Shown piece by piece: positions 6,414 through 9,803 of a stretch of 9,803 nt of DNA. The stretch spans positions 1-9,803 of the forward strand of contig CABTZE010000074.1 in NCBI GenBank assembly GCA_902489215.1. The letters run 5' to 3'. The notes under the pieces were generated by a model. That model was given only the letters and a program-made list of their open reading frames with translations. It searched no databases and had not been told where the DNA came from. Numbering within the stretch: the first letter of the stretch is position 1; each line of letters begins with the position of its first letter. The translations under genes and the position numbers were made by a program. The DNA is from an uncultured Brevibacterium sp. (lineage in GTDB: Bacteria > Actinomycetota > Actinomycetes > Actinomycetales > Brevibacteriaceae).

Positions 6414-7238
6414 ATGGACGTTTTCTTCAAGCGCAACGGCGCGCACAGCTTCACCGCCACGCAGCACACCTCGGGAGCGTGGAACCCGGAAGAGCAGCAC
6501 ATTTCGCCCACGCTGGGCCTCATCACCCACATCATCGAATCTGACGCGCAGGCTCGCGGTCACGACCACCTGCAGGTTTCGCGAATCAGCTTTGACATCT
6601 ACGGTGTGGTGCCGATTGCGACGTATGACTACAGCGTCGAGGTGCTGCGGCCGGGACGGACCATCGAACTGGTCGAAGTGCTGCTCACCTATGGCGGGCG
6701 GGTCATTGTGCGGGCTCGTGCCTGGCTGACCCTCGAGGCGGAGACCGCTTCTCTTGCCGCCTCGCCTTTCCCCGCACTCACCCCGCTGGAGGACATGGAA
6801 GAGTTCGCCGGTTCGAGCGTGTGGCCAGGTGACTACATCACCACTCTGCGGGCGTACCGGCACCAGTTCGAGCCGGGGCGTGCGCACTTCTGGCTGGCGT
6901 CCACTGCCGATCTCGCCGACGAACCCACCTCACAGTTCGCCAAGTCTGCTGCACTGTTCGACACCGCCAACGGCATGTCCGTCCGCGAAGATCCGCGGAA
7001 GGTCGCGTACCCCAATGTCGAACTGACCGTCACGTACATCCGCAAGCCCCACGACCCCGTACCGGGAGTGCAGCCGCTGCCGGTCCCCCAGGACCCTGTC
7101 GGCCTGCCCTGGCAGGCAGGGGATGTCAGCGTCAGCTTCGGCCCCACCGGCCTGGGCACAACTCACGCCGTCTGGCACGACGCCTACGGCCCCTTTGCCG
7201 TTGTCACACAGTCCCTGACAGTCCGCCCGCTCAGGTGA
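6414..7238 (+). CDS. Acyl-CoA thioesterase family protein (double hotdog)
   Basis: Predicted to hydrolyse acyl-CoA thioesters to free acid and CoA, or to belong to a non-catalytic relative of that family. The 274 residues fit two fused hotdog domains. The first (about 10-110) begins with TSGAWNPEEQHISPTLG, a form of the WNP-x-x-QH motif of TesB-like actinobacterial proteins, and ends with the strands VEVLLTYGGRVIVRARAWL. The second (about 130-274) contains ALFDTANGMS, in which D183 is the likely equivalent of the catalytic Asp of TesB-type enzymes, and finishes with DAYGPFAVVTQSLTVRPL. It is cytoplasmic by sequence, with no signal or membrane segment. It is divergent from trhO, with 131 bases between the starts, and 159 bases before the chosen purL start, so it probably forms its own transcript. 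Pairing with the acyl-CoA synthetase in acyl-CoA turnover is plausible but rests only on proximity. Confidence 0.85.
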   Translation: MDVFFKRNGAHSFTATQHTSGAWNPEEQHISPTLGLITHIIESDAQARGHDHLQVSRISFDIYGVVPIATYDYSVEVLRPGRTIELVEVLLTYGGRVIVRARAWLTLEAETASLAASPFPALTPLEDMEEFAGSSVWPGDYITTLRAYRHQFEPGRAHFWLASTADLADEPTSQFAKSAALFDTANGMSVREDPRKVAYPNVELTVTYIRKPHDPVPGVQPLPVPQDPVGLPWQAGDVSVSFGPTGLGTTHAVWHDAYGPFAVVTQSLTVRPLR

Positions 7239-7262
7239 GCGGCACCTCGTGAGCTTTGCGGA

Positions 7263-7274
7263 GCACCCCGGTGC
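7263..7274 (+). terminator. Short hairpin between thioesterase gene and purL
   Basis: GCACC-CC-GGTGC is a small perfect dyad 24 bases after the thioesterase stop. It could help terminate that transcript, but the stem is only 4-5 bp and no T-run follows, so support is weak. Confidence 0.2.
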
Positions 7275-7315
7275 GACGCCCATCGACCGCGTGCCGCAGG
7301 CGGGTACGCGCGCGG

Positions 7316-7321
7316 TAGGAT
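7316..7321 (+). promoter_or_regulatory. Presumed -10 box of purL
   Basis: TAGGAT matches TANNNT in the gap between the thioesterase gene and purL. Transcription would begin near 7328, giving a leader of about 70 bases before ATG 7398. If correct, it excludes the ATG at 7320, which overlaps this box, as the start of the main product. No clear -35 is visible. Confidence 0.38.
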
Positions 7322-7379
7322 GACCACGGAATCCCCCGTCATCCCCGCGCACCCGGATACGCGCGAGGAGCGCACCAAC

Positions 7380-7386
7380 GAGAGGA
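7380..7386 (+). promoter_or_regulatory. Ribosome binding site of purL
   Basis: GAGAGGA lies 11 bases before ATG 7398. It is the best Shine-Dalgarno match in this gap and supports 7398 over the in-frame ATG at 7320, which has GGTAGG with no spacer. Confidence 0.45.
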
Positions 7387-7397
7387 CCTCGACAGGC

Positions 7398-9719
7398 ATG
7401 TCATCCACGAACCCCTCTGCCGACAAAAAGGTCAAGGAGACCGTCGAATACGCGGCCGCCAACCCGGATGTCGAGCAGGACTGGGCGTCACTCGGCCTGA
7501 AGGAAAACGAGTACGACGCGATCCGCGAGGTTCTCGGGCGCCGTCCCACCTCGGCAGAGCTGGCCATGTACTCCGTCATGTGGTCGGAGCACTGCTCCTA
7601 CAAGTCCTCCAAGGTGCACCTGCGCAAGTTCGGGGAATACCTGACCGAAGACATGAAGAAGCACATGCTCGTGCCGATCGGCGAAAACGCAGGTGTTGTC
7701 GACATCGGGCAGAACTGGGCCGTCACGTTCAAGGTTGAGTCGCACAACTCACCCACCATGGTCGAGCCCTACCAGGGTGCCGCCACCGGCGTCGGCGGCA
7801 TTGTCCGCGACATCATCTCCATGGGTGCACGCCCGGTCGCGGTTATGGACCAGCTGCGCTTCGGTGCGATCGACCACCCGGACACCGCCCGCGTGTGCCA
7901 CGGCGCTGTTGCCGGCATCGGCGGCTACGCCAACTCGCTCGGCCTGCCGAACATCGGCGGCGAAACCATCTTCGACCCCGCCTACCAGGGCAACCCGCTG
8001 GTCAACGCGCTGGCCGTCGGCATCATGAAACACGACGACATCCACCTGGCGAACGCCTCCGGTGCCGGCAACAAGGTCGTGCTGTTCGGTGCGCGCACCG
8101 GCGGCGACGGCATCGGCGGTGCCTCCATCCTGTCCTCCGAAAGCTTCGAAGAGGGCTCCGAATCCAAGCGCCCCGCCGTGCAGGTCGGTGACCCGTTCAG
8201 CGAAAAGGTGCTCATCGAGTGCTGCCTCGAACTGTTCGCCGCAGACACCGTTGAGGGCATTCAGGACCTCGGCGCGGCCGGCATTTCCTGTGCCACCTCG
8301 GAACTGGCCTCCAACGGCGACGGCGGCATGCACATCGCCCTGGACGACGTCCTGCTGCGCGACCCCACACTGACGCCCGAAGAGATCCTCATGTCGGAAT
8401 CTCAGGAGCGCATGATGGCGGTTGTGCGGCCAGAGAAGCTCGACGAATTCATGGAGATCGTGGGCAAGTGGGAAGTCGAAACCTCGGTTCTCGGCGAAGT
8501 CACCGACACCGGCCGCCTGATCATCGAATGGCACGGCGACATCATCGTCGACGTTCCCCCGCGCTCCGTCGCCCACGACGGCCCGGTCTACGAACGCCCC
8601 TACAGCGAACCGTCCTGGCAGGCTGAAACACAGGCCAACACGGTCGACGCCGCAGGACTGGCCCGCCCCGAAAGCGGCGACGAACTGCGCCAGACCCTGC
8701 TGGACCTCGTTGCCTCGCCCAACCTGTGCTCAAAGGAATGGGTCACCAACCAGTACGACCGCTACGTCCAGGGCAACACCGCTCTGGCATTCCCCGACGA
8801 CGCCGGTGTCATCCGCGTCGACGAGGAAACGGGTCTGGGCATTGCACTGGCCACCGACGCCAACGGCCGCTACACCTACCTGGATCCGGCAACCGGCGCT
8901 CAGCTGGCACTGGCCGAGGCCTACCGCAACGTCGCCACCACCGGCGCTCGACCGATGGCCGTGACCGACTGCCTCAACTTCGGTTCGCCGGAAGACCCCG
9001 CCATCATGTGGCAGCTGGCCACCGCGATTGAGGGCCTCGCGAAGGGCTGCCAGGCTCTTGGCGTTCCCGTCACCGGCGGCAACGTGTCGCTGTACAACCA
9101 GACGGGCGACACCGCGATCCTGCCTACCCCGGTTGTCGGCGTCATGGGCGTTTTCGACGACGTCACCCGCGCAACCCCGTCGGGCTTCACGGGCGCCGGC
9201 CACGCAATCTACCTGCTGGGCGAAACCGAAGAGGACTTCGGCGGTTCGGCATGGGCGGATGTCGCACACGGCCACCTGGGCGGTCTGCCTCCGAAGTTCA
9301 AGCCGGAAGCGGAGCGCGAACTCGGCGAGATCCTCATCAACGCCAGCCGCGACGGCATGATCGACACCGCACACGACCTTTCGGAGGGCGGCCTTGCGAT
9401 CGCCGTGGCCGAATCGGTTATGCGCTTCGGCATGGGTGCGCGCATCTGGTTGGACGAAGTCATGAAGCGCGACGGCGTGGATCTGTTCACCGCACTGTTC
9501 TCCGAAACCGCAGCCCGCGCGATCGTCGCCGTGCCGCGTTCGGAAGAAGTCCGCTTCACCGACATGTGCACCGCCCGGGAATTCCCGCACGTGCGCATCG
9601 GCATGACTGATGCCGGCGAAGACAACCAGGCGAGCCTCGAGGTGGTCGACCAGTTCACCATCGGCCTGCAGGAGCTCTTGGAAACCTCGAAGGGCACCAT
9701 GCTGAAGCACTTCGGCTGA
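7398..9719 (+). CDS. purL: Phosphoribosylformylglycinamidine synthase subunit PurL
   Basis: Large subunit of FGAM synthase, step four of de novo purine biosynthesis: FGAR plus glutamine-derived ammonia plus ATP gives FGAM. It works with PurS and the glutaminase PurQ in the three-part enzyme. From ATG 7398 the product has 773 residues, close to actinobacterial small PurL. WSEHCSYKSSK (62-72) is the conserved N-terminal motif. VESHNSP (113-119) is the ATP/Mg-binding segment that normally reads ESHNHP, so residue 118 is Ser instead of His. Further family marks are EPYQGAATGVGGIVRDI, GGETIFDP, QDLGAAGISCATSELAS, ESQERM, then in the second half LNFGSPEDP, VTGGNVSLYNQTG and AHDLSEGGL. An in-frame ATG at 7320 would add 26 low-complexity residues (MTTESPVIPAHPDTREE and so on) and overlaps a likely -10 box; I prefer 7398 because of its ribosome binding site. 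purS and purQ are not in the window. Overall similarity to mycobacterial PurL makes the assignment firm. Confidence 0.97.
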   Translation: MSSTNPSADKKVKETVEYAAANPDVEQDWASLGLKENEYDAIREVLGRRPTSAELAMYSVMWSEHCSYKSSKVHLRKFGEYLTEDMKKHMLVPIGENAGVVDIGQNWAVTFKVESHNSPTMVEPYQGAATGVGGIVRDIISMGARPVAVMDQLRFGAIDHPDTARVCHGAVAGIGGYANSLGLPNIGGETIFDPAYQGNPLVNALAVGIMKHDDIHLANASGAGNKVVLFGARTGGDGIGGASILSSESFEEGSESKRPAVQVGDPFSEKVLIECCLELFAADTVEGIQDLGAAGISCATSELASNGDGGMHIALDDVLLRDPTLTPEEILMSESQERMMAVVRPEKLDEFMEIVGKWEVETSVLGEVTDTGRLIIEWHGDIIVDVPPRSVAHDGPVYERPYSEPSWQAETQANTVDAAGLARPESGDELRQTLLDLVASPNLCSKEWVTNQYDRYVQGNTALAFPDDAGVIRVDEETGLGIALATDANGRYTYLDPATGAQLALAEAYRNVATTGARPMAVTDCLNFGSPEDPAIMWQLATAIEGLAKGCQALGVPVTGGNVSLYNQTGDTAILPTPVVGVMGVFDDVTRATPSGFTGAGHAIYLLGETEEDFGGSAWADVAHGHLGGLPPKFKPEAERELGEILINASRDGMIDTAHDLSEGGLAIAVAESVMRFGMGARIWLDEVMKRDGVDLFTALFSETAARAIVAVPRSEEVRFTDMCTAREFPHVRIGMTDAGEDNQASLEVVDQFTIGLQELLETSKGTMLKHFG

Positions 9720-9753
9720 TCTGGCGGTCACGAACCCCGGACTCTGCTCACAA

Positions 9754-9800
9754 GTGCAAAAACTCGGTCAATTCAGCCGAAAACTCCCAAGTTTTTGCAC
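9754..9800. repeat. Inverted repeat downstream of purL, possible terminator
   Basis: GTGCAAAAACT (9754-9764) is exactly complementary to AGTTTTTGCAC (9790-9800). The match continues to 13 of 14 if the next three bases (CGG against CCC-A side, with one mismatch) are included, leaving a 19-base loop. It lies 34 bases after the purL stop and is clearly richer in A and T than its surroundings. The U-rich right arm suits a terminator, but a regulator-binding site for a gene beyond the window or a dispersed repeat is equally possible. Confidence 0.6.
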
Positions 9801-9803
9801 GCC

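Noticed and set aside
7320..7397. N-terminal extension of PurL from ATG 7320
   Set aside because: The 26 added residues are low-complexity and unlike the family, the ATG overlaps a likely -10 box, and ATG 7398 has a better ribosome binding site. It could still be used on a read-through transcript.
7749..8576. 275-residue minus-strand open frame opposite the purL N-terminal half
   Set aside because: It has biased Val/Ala/Gly/Asp composition from antisense reading of purL, with no motif.
8730..9731. 333-residue minus-strand open frame opposite the end of purL
   Set aside because: Shadow of a strongly conserved gene; no ribosome binding site or family motif.

Overview
The window is GC-rich bacterial chromosome with third-codon G/C preference. 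Its gene complement fits an actinobacterium: a three-part PurL close to the mycobacterial small form, an S9C peptidase with the PDPAIS-type loop, and ORFs that begin right after a TANNNT-like box with no Shine-Dalgarno sequence. A Micrococcales-type organism such as Brevibacterium is a guess only; nothing here fixes the genus. I see no mobile element, prophage, CRISPR array, tRNA or rRNA gene, and no obvious horizontally acquired block.

Layout from left to right. Bases 2-721 hold an unrecognised protein, probably cut by the left window edge, with a Pro/Glu/Ala-rich linker and a lysine-rich amphipathic C-terminus. Almost touching it is a CPBP-family intramembrane metalloprotease (to 1422) whose start codon is unclear. 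A hairpin separates it from a cytoplasmic S9C (DPP5-like) serine peptidase (1490-3580). A 130-base gap holding a perfect 17-bp inverted repeat leads to an acyl-CoA synthetase (3711-5330). Facing it, on the minus strand, is the rhodanese-type tRNA U34 hydroxylase TrhO (5392-6282); a short repeat element lies in the convergent gap. From a 131-base divergent promoter region, a double-hotdog acyl-CoA thioesterase family gene runs rightward (6414-7238). It is followed by purL (7398-9719), encoding the large subunit of phosphoribosylformylglycinamidine synthase, and by an AT-richer inverted repeat at the right edge.

The genes do not form one pathway. The CPBP protease and the upstream protein may be co-expressed. 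The acyl-CoA synthetase and the thioesterase both act on acyl-CoA but flank trhO and have separate control regions. purL stands alone here; its partners purS and purQ are not in the window.

Most of the window is ordinary housekeeping sequence. The points worth a second look are the non-coding structures (3614-3656, 6286-6300, 9754-9800), the recurring leaderless-type starts, the start of the CPBP gene, and a His-to-Ser change in the conserved ESHNHP motif of PurL. I found no convincing evidence of a new multi-gene system.
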